From positions 433,423-497,422 of the forward strand of contig JBAMDO010000030.1 of the NCBI GenBank assembly GCA_037074765.1: a DNA stretch of 64,000 bases. Direction: 5' to 3'. Positions within the stretch are counted from its first letter, which is position 1. Every line of letters starts with the position of its first letter. Both the position numbers and the translations under genes were made by a program. Under the pieces are notes generated by a model, which ran no database searches, had not been told where the DNA came from, and saw only the letters and a list, made by a program, of their open reading frames with translations. Positions 33,707 through 45,238 of the stretch are shown piece by piece. The DNA is from Mansonella perstans (lineage: Eukaryota; Nematoda; Chromadorea; Rhabditida; Onchocercidae).

Positions 33707-36700
33707 TCAGTTGGGTTCAGCCGGTATTGATGTCATTTATGTGAACTAGAATAATGCTTCAGTATAGTTTGTTTTTTCACTGTTAAGTCAGCTGTGCATG
33801 TGAGTTGACATTTCCATGACTTGATGCCTCTTCACTTCCTTAGTGCAGTTTGAATTCTTAATGATACGATTGTTGGTTTAATCAGTATTTGTTCCGTTTC
33901 ATCTAACTCTGTTGCTTTTCATCATGAAATGATAACATAAATAGCAACCACTGCAGTTTTGCATCATATTTTAAACAAAGATTTATGCTGCTTTTTACAC
34001 TATTTACGGTTTTTAGAGCATGTCAGTTATGACAAAAATAGAGTGTTGACTCTGAAGAAAGAAAATTTTGTGAATTAGATTGTCTGAATTAACTATGAGT
34101 TTGGTAACTTCATGTGATACGGTAGGGCGATATTAGATTGAGATACTAGAAATGCAAGATACTAGAAATGCAAGAATAGGCAGGAAGCCAAAGAAGCTGA
34201 CAAATTGAATTTTTCTTATAGATTTCACTATACATAAAAAGCTAATTAGCTTAATGAGTTCTCTCTTTTTCGTTTATATGAAATGACTCTTTTATTGCAT
34301 CTTATTTTGTGATAATTCGATGAAGGGATCAAATTCTTATTACGGAATATTAGATCACAAAAGTAAATCAGTAAGCTATTGCAAAAGTTTAATCAATAAC
34401 TATGTGAAAATTGCCACATTTTCATGCGTTCTACGATAACATAATTACTTCCACTGCGAAATCTTGCTCGACGAACAACTTTGTTTATATCTTCCACAGT
34501 GTTGTTGGAAAGGTCCTCTGTTACAGCAAAGAGCATCGGAATTCTTCATTCAATAAATTTAAAATGGAAATTGAACGTGAAATTGGAATGTCTTCAATAA
34601 CTTTAGATCATTAGAGCGCCAGCGTTCAAGAACACACAATTTTGCCATGTTTTCGGACAGTTTTGTAGTTTTCAAAAAAAAAATTGAAGGTTTTTTATGT
34701 GCATGAGATTAATCTTACACAAAATTCCTCGGACAAGATGTTTGGTGTCAAGTGTTGGGAGTGCAAAAAACTGTCAAGTGAATGAAGTTTTATTATCAAT
34801 TTGTGCTGCGTTCGAAATGTTTGAATAACAGTTTTTTATGATAAAGTATAGAACAGAATGGTGCTATGATGAATTACAGAAGTATTTGAAAGTGATAGCC
34901 AGTCAATCAATAAAAACATTATTTTAGGAAAAGCTAGATCGAATTGTGTTAGCAAATAACTTCGAGATATCGTCGTTCAAAAGGACATGGCTCCATTGCT
35001 GTATGGATATGGTATAACATGATGGAACGATTTGATGATCGGTGTTGGCGATTTTTTCAAAAATTAAATTGCAATTCTCTGAAAATTTAATTCGTGACCT
35101 GATTTAGACATTCTTTGGAAATAAATGTTGAAGTCGGAAGCAATCTCGATGAGACATAAATTGTTTTTCTTTCCTCTCGTGACTTCTAGTGTATTAAAGT
35201 TCTTTTTTAAAGATTGGTAATATTGTGTTTCATCAAAGAAATATAGTCTAAAAAAACGGATACGAATGGGAACAAAACGACATTTTCAATCATATGATTT
35301 ATATTTATTTCATCCAAAGGCCATAATTTTAAAGATCATCAATAGGTAAGTGTATGTGAGAGAGAGAGAGAGGGATGAGGAATAAGGATGAAACAATGAG
35401 AAAAGTTAGATGAGAAACGTCTAATCAGAAAATAAAAAAGAAACAAACGAGTTACTGGAAGAAGTCTCAATCAGAAGACGAGTGCAAATGACGACGAACC
35501 GAAAGTTACATCTGCTGAATCTGAAAGATAGGAGAAGTCATTAGCTATGTAACAGAGTCGGGAATGTACTGAAACGCTCAGTAGGGGATATCAGGCTATT
35601 TCCACTGGGTTTTAATTAGCAGCAACATTAGCAGCAGCAAACGATTCACTGCTTGTAATCTTATTCTCTATCCTAGGACACATATCTTTACCGGCAAGGC
35701 ACAGGACGAAAGAAATCTGAAGTGCCCTTTTTTAGATATCACTTATTGCTGACCCTTCTGATCCGAGTCATTCATCTTCTCGACGTTCAACGACGTGGCA
35801 AAATGTTGCAGTAGTGTTGTCCATCTGTAAATTTTACCTATATTTTCATTTTGTTTTCCCCATATCCGAACAGAACCAGAATTTCTGATCTAAATTTAAT
35901 AATATCGGATTGTTTTTCAACCCATTTCTTCTTACACCATTCTCCGTCCTGTAACCTTCTACATTACTTCTCCTGTCTTTAATTTCGCTATGTAATATAC
36001 TTACTAGCCACTCGCTCCCTGCTTATTTTTCTTTTCGTTAGTTAATATTGCTGATTAGTATTGTTTTGAAGAGTTGCTTTTGTGAGTAAGGAGATTCTGG
36101 CCAGTGCAAAGCTAATGTTTCAATTTCATTTCCAATATTTCTATTTTTTACTTCATGTACTAAAATAATAACTGGAAACGAAATGTCATAGGTATTCTAA
36201 TTTTTCTGTCATAATATGGCAATGACATTTTTACGCAATAATTCAAATTTACAGCAGAATCAAGAATATTCGTCCAAGAAACTTCCATTGATAAGGTCAG
36301 CAGATACGTGCCACATGTCATTGAATAGGTATGGAAATGTCAACTAGTATTCACACAATGATTAAAAGACAGAACGAATGATGCATATTGAATAGGCAGT
36401 TGTTTTCGTAGAATAGAATTCACTTGAAAGAGTTTTTCCTTTATCGAACTCCTTTAGTTTTCACCGATTACTTTGTATCGATCGGTTTACTCTCGTCAAA
36501 CATCTTCCATAAAGGTATCAGAATCTGGATTGATAGCATCACTCTCGAATATGCATCCCATAAACATAGTGCTCAGATCTCGAGAGAAAAAATTCATCGT
36601 CACAACAATTCTCATATCCCTTGCGGAAATCTCGGAAGCAAAATACAATGGAAAAGCGCTTCTTATTTGATTGGCCATTGTAATTAATTCATCTTGAAAT

Positions 36701-36814
36701 ATGTTTAGTGGCGATCAATAATAATCGCATCTAAATTACAGCAGTGACCAAAGCAAAGACTGCAGAATAGTGAAGTCGGTTGGCAATCAAGTTCGATTGG
36801 TTACAGATCGAATT
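33707..36814. other. intergenic stretch of about 3 kb
   Basis: No supported exon. Features: a short duplicated gatactagaaatgcaag near 34140-34170, an AG dinucleotide run at about 35357-35371, and a minus-strand 60-codon frame at 36496-36678 (MANQIRSAFPLYFASEISA...) of normal composition that lies just upstream of the next gene in divergent orientation; it was not recognised. Confidence 0.45.
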
Positions 36815-39800
36815 ATGGGATATGGTCTTTTGAATCAGAAATATCTAAGCGACGAGCAACTGGAGCGGATTGCACAACACGAAGAAAGTTTTAGTTCCAT
36901 TTTGTTTGATCAAATTGAGAGCAGTGGATGAATGGCTCGAAGTACAGAAAATAATAAAATATACTTCAAATTTTTGTCAGTGATAGTTTACAAAGTATGT
37001 ATGACCTTTGCACTGTGATGAAACTTTGCTTACATCTTCTTTTTGAAATTTCTTTCTTTTTCAGTACAAAGTTAATTGTAATGGACTAATCACCACTTAT
37101 ATAAATTCGCCATTCTGGAATTGGTTTATTGAGGTAATAATACTAACAAGTTTTTTCTCTGAGTGACTGAAAAAAAAAGTTGCACTTTGCAACATAATAA
37201 GTACTGTTGTCTCTTCTACTTTTGTTTATTTTTTAAAGTCCTTGATCCAACTGGAGAGATTCCTTTGCGAAGTGCAGGACTACCAAATTGAATGACAACT
37301 ATCATGAACGACCAGCGTGAAACATTTTAGTTTATTTACTGAGAAAGTTGTCTGAATGAAAATTCATAAAATATGACTGGTTTAACAATGAGAATCAAAT
37401 ATGGTGTCTATTTTTACAGTATCATCCGAGATGGTTAGCACCAAATGTATTGACAATGTTGAGCTTCATCCTCATCGTTTTACCTTATTTAATCATTCTC
37501 TACTATGATTACCACATGTTCAATGGCCCAATCCCAAGTTTAGGTTTGTGAGTTATTGGCTTTCTAAAAACTGTCACTGATTGCATTACAATACGGTAGT
37601 TTTTTATCGAAAGATTTAGTACGGTAATAAAAATTTGAATTGCATGTACCATACCGAGATGGGTCTGGATGTTTTGCGCGATATCCTCATTTTGGAGCCA
37701 TACATACGATGGAATTGATGGAATGCAAGCACGGCGAACATCATCAGTTAGCCCAGTTGGTGAATTTTGTAAGTTTCTATCCTTCATGTTCTTTTCGACC
37801 ATCTTCAGAGGTAGAGAAGCGAAAGAAGGTAAAAAGACACGAAGAGCTGAAGTTTGGACTAAATGTCGATTAATCATCCAAATGTATGGGCAATTTTGGA
37901 CTGCCCTAATCATGTACTACAAGGTAAATGAAGAGCAAATGTTGCCAGAATGAAAAATGAATAATAGCTACTTGCAGTTGATCATTCACTGGATGCATGC
38001 AAGTTACTTCCATTCATGATGACATTATTTGCCACCTTCGATGCAAGTGAATCCCGGTACGACTATTCTTACACTCCTAAATTTGGGATTCAACTTCAAT
38101 TCAATTTGTCTTCTTTTGATGTGTTATCAACGTTAATAATACTTGCAGCATCTCACCTTTATGTTCGTTAGTATTGCTCATTGAAGTGCTGACTACTTTT
38201 ACACTTGCCTTCTGGGAACAATATGTCACCAATTTTTTGCATATTCGATGGTGCTTTGAAGGATTTTATGTAAGCGAAATTTTTGAGTTTTTCAAAGTAA
38301 GTGTAGAAGATATGGGATGTTGACAACAACATATTTTTATGGCTGCACTCGCGAGGTACATACTTGGTAGTACTGTTCGATTCTATTTCCAGATGACTCT
38401 AAATGAGACAAATACTGGACAACTTTCCACATTCTGCTTTGTACAAAGTAAAGTATCTTTCAGATAGCACATATATTGCACATATTTGCCTACTTTGATG
38501 GCGATAGTTTGATCACAACATATTTGTTCGGTCATTGGAGAGTGTGTAACCTTGTCATGTTTATTTACAACGGTAACAATAATTTTCCCAATAAACAGTT
38601 TGAGAGAAGAAAATCAAACTGCATGCTTAAGAATTTTCTGAAATCGAATGTTTTTTCAGTAAATCAAGCGAGGGAGTGAGAGATCAGTAATAATGTTATG
38701 AGGCTAAAGTCTCTGTTCCACTTATCGATCCTCATTTCAGTTTGCTGTACATCGAATATTCTATTTTCCGCTTATGCCATCTACCAATTTTACGTATCAA
38801 AGCCGGTCTCGGAAAAGGTTCGAATTTCTGTGAATTTTCAATCATGGCCTCGAGACTAATTTGCAAAGAAATTGCAGCACAGCATAATCTACTTGATCCA
38901 GCCGATTATTCCAACCGTTGAGCTTAGTGTAGCTGCACTCCTGTGGGCATTATTTTCACCTGGTAAAGTACTTTCCCGCGATTTGCCTGTTTTCCTACTC
39001 ATCATTGCAACAATTAATGCGAACATCAATGTAAGTTACACTTGCTTTCCAATGACCTCTTCTCGTTTTATCCAACACATTCCATTACTAATAACACTGT
39101 TATGATCATATCAGTACAACAGTTGTCATATCATGTATGACAGTTGGAGGACATTAGACTTTGTATGATACAGAAGAGATCTGTTATCAACAGCTGATGA
39201 ATCATCCGAACTAAAAGTTGACATTTTGACATTTGTTCAGCTGTCTCCTCTGAGTTCTCAGTTCTAGCTAAATGGCGATATTGTTAGTGCATTTACTTTC
39301 TTTATGTTATTTTATTTTAACAGTTACTTTCTACTAGAAAAACAAGTCCAAATATCTTTGACTTATCATCCTCACAGAATACACCAATACTTGAGCGATC
39401 CGTTCATTTTCCGTTCACTTCTTTTTTTATACTTTCAATTTTTAGTTGTTTAAATGGCTATTGAAACCGTTGCTTCTTCATTCCGTTTAACCATTCCGGA
39501 AAAAGGACAGGAAATTTTATTCATCAACTATCAATCCAAGTTGTGATGAGATTTTCAGAGTCAGCTGATGGTCTGTCACATGAGTGGCGTTTGTGCTCAA
39601 ACGTGCAATACAGGGGTGATGTTTTACTGTGCAGCTGCGCTGCTGTCAATGTCGAATATTCTGAGCGCAACCGGAGAATTACTCTTACTGAGAGCACTAG
39701 CAGCGTTGTTGTTTGTTGCATATGTGTGCTACTTTTCTTGCATAGTAAGTCTCATGTTGGAATTCATTTCAGAATGTATGATCACACTTGGTTTTTTTAA

Positions 39801-39906
39801 ATGCGGAAGAAATCTGTTTCAGGTACGAGAAATGTGCGCAAAGTTGCAAATCGAAATTTTTTCTTTACGCTATTTGAAGAGAAGTAACACGAGAAAGCAA
39901 GGATAA
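36815..39906 (+). CDS. EPT1: ethanolaminephosphotransferase 1 (EPT1/SELENOI family)
   Basis: Membrane CDP-alcohol phosphatidyltransferase that makes phosphatidylethanolamine from CDP-ethanolamine and diacylglycerol in ER/Golgi. Exons: 36815-36883, 37065-37133, 37420-37547, 37659-37768, 37978-38056, 38149-38296, 38464-38572, 38741-38817, 38878-39030, 39559-39744, 39823-39906; exons 2-11 are phase-perfect. LSDEQLERIAQHE and SPFWNWFIEYHPRWLAPN are the family N-terminus. The full catalytic signature DxxDGxxAR...GxxxDxxxD is present as DGIDGMQARRT...VGEFFDHSLD. Several membrane helices follow, then NSQLMVCHMS and the C-terminal IEIFSLRYLKRSNTRKQG. Vertebrate SELENOI has selenocysteine in a C-terminal extension; here the chain ends with sense codons and a TAA stop. 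Exon 1 shows no GT donor at the phase required (after CAC GAA), so its 3' border is uncertain. Confidence 0.88.
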
Positions 39907-42314
39907 GGACGATTGTCCTCATCCTTTCTATGCTAACGTATTTCCTTTTTCAACTGTTTATTATAAGATTTGCACCGAGGAACTTGCGTAATTGAAAGCG
40001 GTTAAAGTTTACTTGAAGCAGAGCTGTATTCTAACAACTTCTGCTTGGAGCTAATTGAATTGCAAAGCTCATACAAGCACAATTGATGTTCACAAAGTTA
40101 TTTAGTCATACAAAACAATTTATTTTCTCTATCTCATTGACAGTACTGGACGGGTCTGTTGAAGCCAAGTTTCAGACTTCATTCGGGAAGCATCACCACT
40201 ACGGATGGGATCCTCTCTAGAGAAACATGTTGTTTTTCAATTTTTTCCAGACAATAAAAGCGCAAAAAAGGACAGTGAAAATTAAAAAGCAATAAGAAAA
40301 TACTAATAAGATAGATCTATTCACAAATGAGAGTTAAAAAAAAAACCTGAAAAAAAAGCTAAAACCACAACCAGAAGTGTTCTCAACAAGATACACACTT
40401 TTCTTCAAAGTTATTCTTGATCAGCTTTTCTGACCCATTGCCGTTTGTTATATGATGTTTTAAAATTTCCAATACAAAATATAAAAGAGTACTTATCGTA
40501 GTAAAATGGAGCTCAGTAGACGAGGAGAGACAAAAATCGTGAATGCGCATAGGCATGTACACTTATTAGATTTAGTCGAATTTCCGACAAAGTTTTAATC
40601 ATTTTATAAGATTCATTGCCCCATAAAGATTTTATTAGAACTTTTTCTGCTATGGAAATTATGAGTCGTCTGCAAATCACCCAGAAAAGCACACTATTCA
40701 TGCTTGGATCCAATAATGCAATCCCTGTCGAATGATTCCAATAGTTTACACCACTGCAATGATCATCAAGCACAGCTGGTAGGTATTAAATAGGATTTTG
40801 CCGAGATTATAATTTAAAACTAGAAATAACGTTAGAAGACTGTACATGTGTTGTCCCAACTGTAAATGTCACTTCCAAATGCTCTTCGGAACATTAAACG
40901 ACGCATTTGAATTTCTCTCGATATTACATTCTTTGCGTCTCAGGTATTTTTGCATCAACTTGCCTCTGTCTCATCCTTGTGTACCAATTTGATTTTAAAA
41001 AAGAGGCATTTCTATAAAATTGAACCGAAATATTTCTATATTTGTAGATTTCTATCCTTTTTGTACAATTCCGCCTTTAACTAAATATCACGAAATGCAA
41101 AATTCTGTTAATTAACATAATTGAATTATGTTAATTAAGAGAACAAAAGGCAGTGCAGAAAGATTTATGATGAAATAAAGTTACGAAGATGCAATTAAGA
41201 TTAAATCCTGTTGACTGGAAGTTTTTATTAAAAACTTTGGCAAAAAGTTAACAAAAATATCCCGATTATTATTATTACTTCAGAAATCAATACTGCTTGA
41301 ATTAATACCTATCGGTAATACTTAAAATAAATGGGCCATAACTGTGCGATTGTAATTACAGCTACAGCAGTGAAGTAGCAGCAGTTTTCGAATTGAAAAG
41401 TTTTTGAAACTGTCAAGGAGAAAAAAGTAACAGTTACCAAAGCTACTATCACATGGCATCATTGAACGCGGACGGTCTTTACAGGTTGTTTAAGCTGAGA
41501 ATAATTATTTTAGACATTGCGCAAAAGTTAGTCTGTTGTACCAAAGGTCGTCAACACACGAAAAGAAGTAGAAAATATAACTTTATTAGTTTAAAAAATG
41601 TATTGCACTCCAGTAAAATCACAATCATGAAGTAATATATGTCATAGAAACGAAAAATGTAGCTCAACGTGAAGTGAAAAGATTTAGACTGCAGCGAGCA
41701 TACTGTGGATCCATGTTCAAAACAAGAGATCTTATCAAAACAAATTTAAAAATGTTTGGATGAAAGCAATCGAAGTTAGCTACTATCAATCATGTCAGGA
41801 TATCCATAACGTTAAACTTATGAAGTTATTGATTATGAGGAAATTTCGGTCAGATCAGTAAACTATTTATTTCATAGCAATGTGCTGTCACTGAATTTCA
41901 AAATGATAGTAGAAATCAGACACATTTCCAGTGGAAACATTGCCATTAACACAACAACGGAACTAAAAGAGAAGAGTACTAAAAATTTCTTGATAAACAC
42001 TTCTCTTGGTTTTGCTACCGATTATGAATATTTCCTAAGGAATTGCAATATCTTACCTGAATATCTCTTCGCTATTTTCCGGTTCAGTGCTATTGATCGC
42101 CGTAAAATTAAAAGCCATTGTTTGATGACTGTCGAGGAAAAACAATTCATTCTGCGAAAAAAAGATGACTACTATTTTGAAGACTTTATTGGTCAAAAAA
42201 AGCATTTTTCTCCAACATCAAAAGTTCGGCATTCTGTTAAGCATTTCGTAAATGGGCATTTCTTTTTAGTGTCCCTCCATTCCAGATTACTTCCATCCAT
42301 CATTTCTAACTTAC
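39907..42314. other. intergenic stretch of about 2.4 kb
   Basis: AT-rich, no supported exon. The open frame at 40513-40773 (-) was not recognised. The 191-codon plus-strand frame at 41882-42457 is largely antisense to the exon-like copy described next and is not called as a gene. Confidence 0.5.
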
Positions 42315-42478
42315 CGATTCTTTTCAGTATCCAATTGAGCAACAACGCAAATTGGTGCATTACCCACATTTTTCCTAACAGTTTGAGCTGTTCTCAGTGC
42401 TCGACTTCTAGCATCTTCTTGAGTATTTTTGTTATCACTACTAATCACAGCGACTAACCTAAGGTGCTGCTGAAATTC
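42315..42478 (-). pseudogene. inverted exon-like copy of the secreted-protein gene at 45-48 kb
   Basis: On the minus strand this reads EFQQHLRLVAVISSDNKN, continuing into ALRTAQTVRKNVGNAPICVV and AQLDTEKN, and ends at a good donor (GTAAGTTAG). It is a clear paralogue of plus-strand exon 46875-47033 (EFHAQFKLAIVISKNDK..., ALRAAEIIREDFGNMPICIV, AQPDIRKM). The acceptor that precedes the intact exon (aataacag) is replaced by aatgacca here, with an in-frame stop just before. No other exon of the paralogue was found around it, so it looks like a decayed remnant, though an exon of an undetected divergent gene is possible. Confidence 0.6.
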
Positions 42479-45232
42479 ATGGTCATTTTATTAATTACTG
42501 GAAAGCGCCAGCAGTAAAATTTAATGTAAAATACATTTCGGTGTGTATATAATGCGCATATAATATATAATGCAAAGTTTCGATATTCAAATATTGATCA
42601 ATTATGTTTAACAAAAACTTACTTTTCTTTTTTTAAACTTAAAAAACTTTCTATCAGATGTCTATGAGTTTGCAAAATATCTAAATAATTATTTTTTATT
42701 TAAGTACAAGAACTATTAAATTGTATTTTAAAACGCAAAGGCAAGAAGCAAAAATATTGTGGTGTTGTTAATATAATTAAAGCAATCAACCTTTTCATCT
42801 GGAAATTAATTTGTATATTCGTGGCTTATAGTTTAAGATTTATTGAGGAACATCAATTACAGTTAGCCGAGCGATGGTTGAAAGTTAAAAAAATTCATTT
42901 GATCGTGGAATTTTTTAAAAAAAAAATTCTAATACTAACAGCACCAATCATTTTTTAATTCATCGCGGACAGTGAATGTATGATATGATTCATTAAGTTA
43001 GGGCTTTTTCCTGTTTATTTCAAGGAATGCAGCGCTTAATTAGAAAATATTATATACAAAGAATTTAAAAGTACAGAAATCCTGCACTCAATTCCGAGGT
43101 TATATTTCGCCAGGGTGCTCTTTGATATTGTCTTTTGAGCTAAAAAATGTGGTAGCATCATCAGCATCATTTAATTTCATTCTTAAATTCTTCATATCAT
43201 ATTTATTTCAGCATTTGTTCATTTTATACTGCTAATTTAAATTGTTCAATGATGAAGATTGAGAGCTGTGATATTTAGATTCGTAAATTTACCAATTTAT
43301 CAACAGTATACAAGAGTAATATTATCTGAGTTTATCAGTTCGTCATTAAATCATATAAATTAAGAAATAGATGATAAGATTTCATTATTGATGGATTTCT
43401 TATTTGCTTTTTAATTCACAAAGGTATATTTTGTCCAAATTCACTCAATAATGTAATCTATTAGCTTTCTAATTTCGAGCATTACATTTAATTTATACAA
43501 CAATAAGCAATAAGCTTTTTTTTTTCGAAAATCACAACAGCAAATTAAAGCAATTTAAAACGCCAAACGCTTTACTGTATGATTAAGAGATCCGAAATTT
43601 GTCATATAGCTCAAAATTCTAAAGAAATTTCATCCATGGAAAGCAGAAAGGAAATCGAAAACCCAAACTTTCACTGTAATTTTAACGTTCTGAACAATTA
43701 ATAATTCAAAAAACACAATTAGTAACTTTATGTAAAAAGAAAAACAAAAACACATAAGAAAAATTGTACAAAACAATTACGTCGCAATCGAAGAAAGATC
43801 GTGAGTTAGAATGTTGCTGATTGCTCAATGTCTCATGTGCATTTGTCTTTTGCTAAATTCCGAAAATACCGTTCGTCATCCATAATCCCTCGTCAAATTT
43901 TGGTTTTTTTTTTTTTTTATACTCCATTTTGTACTATTTTAATTGATGAATGATGAATCAATATACTTATTTTTGAACTATCATTTATCATTCCCAGCCT
44001 TATTCAGCCTTAATGAAAAAACAAAAAGTACCAAAAAAATATGTACTACTTGTAATTTCCTACCTTTGTTTAAAAATATTCGGCGATATTTTGTAAATAG
44101 CTAACAGATATTATAATTTTTGGTTTTTTTTCCGCATCTCAAAAATCTGTATTGTCACTAATGGACAGGATGAGTAAATTTTTTTCTGCTTTTGCATAAG
44201 ATTATCAATAGATTTATAAGCTTAAATATTACCATTGCATTTAACATTATTTAACAATTAAGCTAAACCACTCCTTCAATTAGCATCTTCTGTCGATTTG
44301 TCAACAATGTCAGGATTTATTTACTTATTCAATTCTCGTTCAAGTAAAAATTTAAAGTGAACAAGTTAGTAGACAAGTGAGCTAATTCGCTTTAATAAAT
44401 TAGCAGGAAAAGTAAATAAGAGAAGCAAGCAAACGGTTTTGCACAAGGGCCTAAATTTAAAATTTCAAAAATATAACTCCCTCGGTATGATTTCTACAAT
44501 TTCATATAATCAGTATTATAATATTTCATATAATAACTTCCGCAGTTGATGGCAATGCTGATTTTTGACTCTTCATGTTTCTGTGAAAAATGTAAGCTAA
44601 AATAATCTAATTAAAGTTTCCAGGTGACAAAAAATATTCTGTTAATCCGCTTTTATGAATAACTATGAAATCACACAATTTTTTTAGTTACTATTCCGTT
44701 AATTAGCTTTTATGAAAAGTTGATTGTGAAATCATACAATTGTTGTATGATACATATTCAGTTTGATCTTTGATTGAAACTGAATTAAAAATTTTTCAGC
44801 ATAAAAGACCTAACGTTTTCGTTTAGGCCTCAAAGCCAATCTTTTTGTTCCCACAAACAGTTTTTCTTTAATTCTGTCGTTTTACATTTTCCACTAGTTA
44901 TCGAAACTTAAACAAAAAGGAATCATTGAATTTATTTTCGCTGTTTTGTTCAATCACCCGAATTTAAATCCAAGTGTTCTATACATAGCAATTACCATTA
45001 CTCATTGAAAAAGCATGCCGTAAATTAGTCCTATGAAAATATTAATATTTAAACAATAGCATTTTATGAATTATTTGAAAAAATGCATGCTTTCGCAGAT
45101 TTACTAAACTTGCATAATAATTAAATCCATTCAGTAAAACGTCCAAAAAGTAAAACGTCCAAGAATTTCAAAAATATTTATGATAGAAATTAGTTTGACG
45201 ATTAAATTTACTGAATATATTTTTAATTTGCA
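42479..45232. other. very AT-rich intergenic stretch
   Basis: About 2.7 kb of A/T runs without a supported exon. A motif ttaat.agcttttatgaa followed by gaaatca.acaatt is duplicated at about 44641-44685 and 44697-44740. Ends in a TTGCAG acceptor just before the next gene. Confidence 0.5.
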
Positions 45233-45238
45233 GGTAAA

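Noticed and set aside
34411..34614. A 67-codon plus-strand frame in the PCNA-EPT1 interval
   Set aside because: No splice signals, no recognised motif, chance-level length in this DNA.
37509..37913. A 134-codon minus-strand open frame
   Set aside because: It covers EPT1 exons and introns on the opposite strand; the plus-strand frames carry the catalytic signature.
41882..42457. A 191-codon plus-strand open frame
   Set aside because: Its last third is antisense to the inverted exon copy at 42315-42478, and the rest has no splice sites, promoter context or family resemblance.
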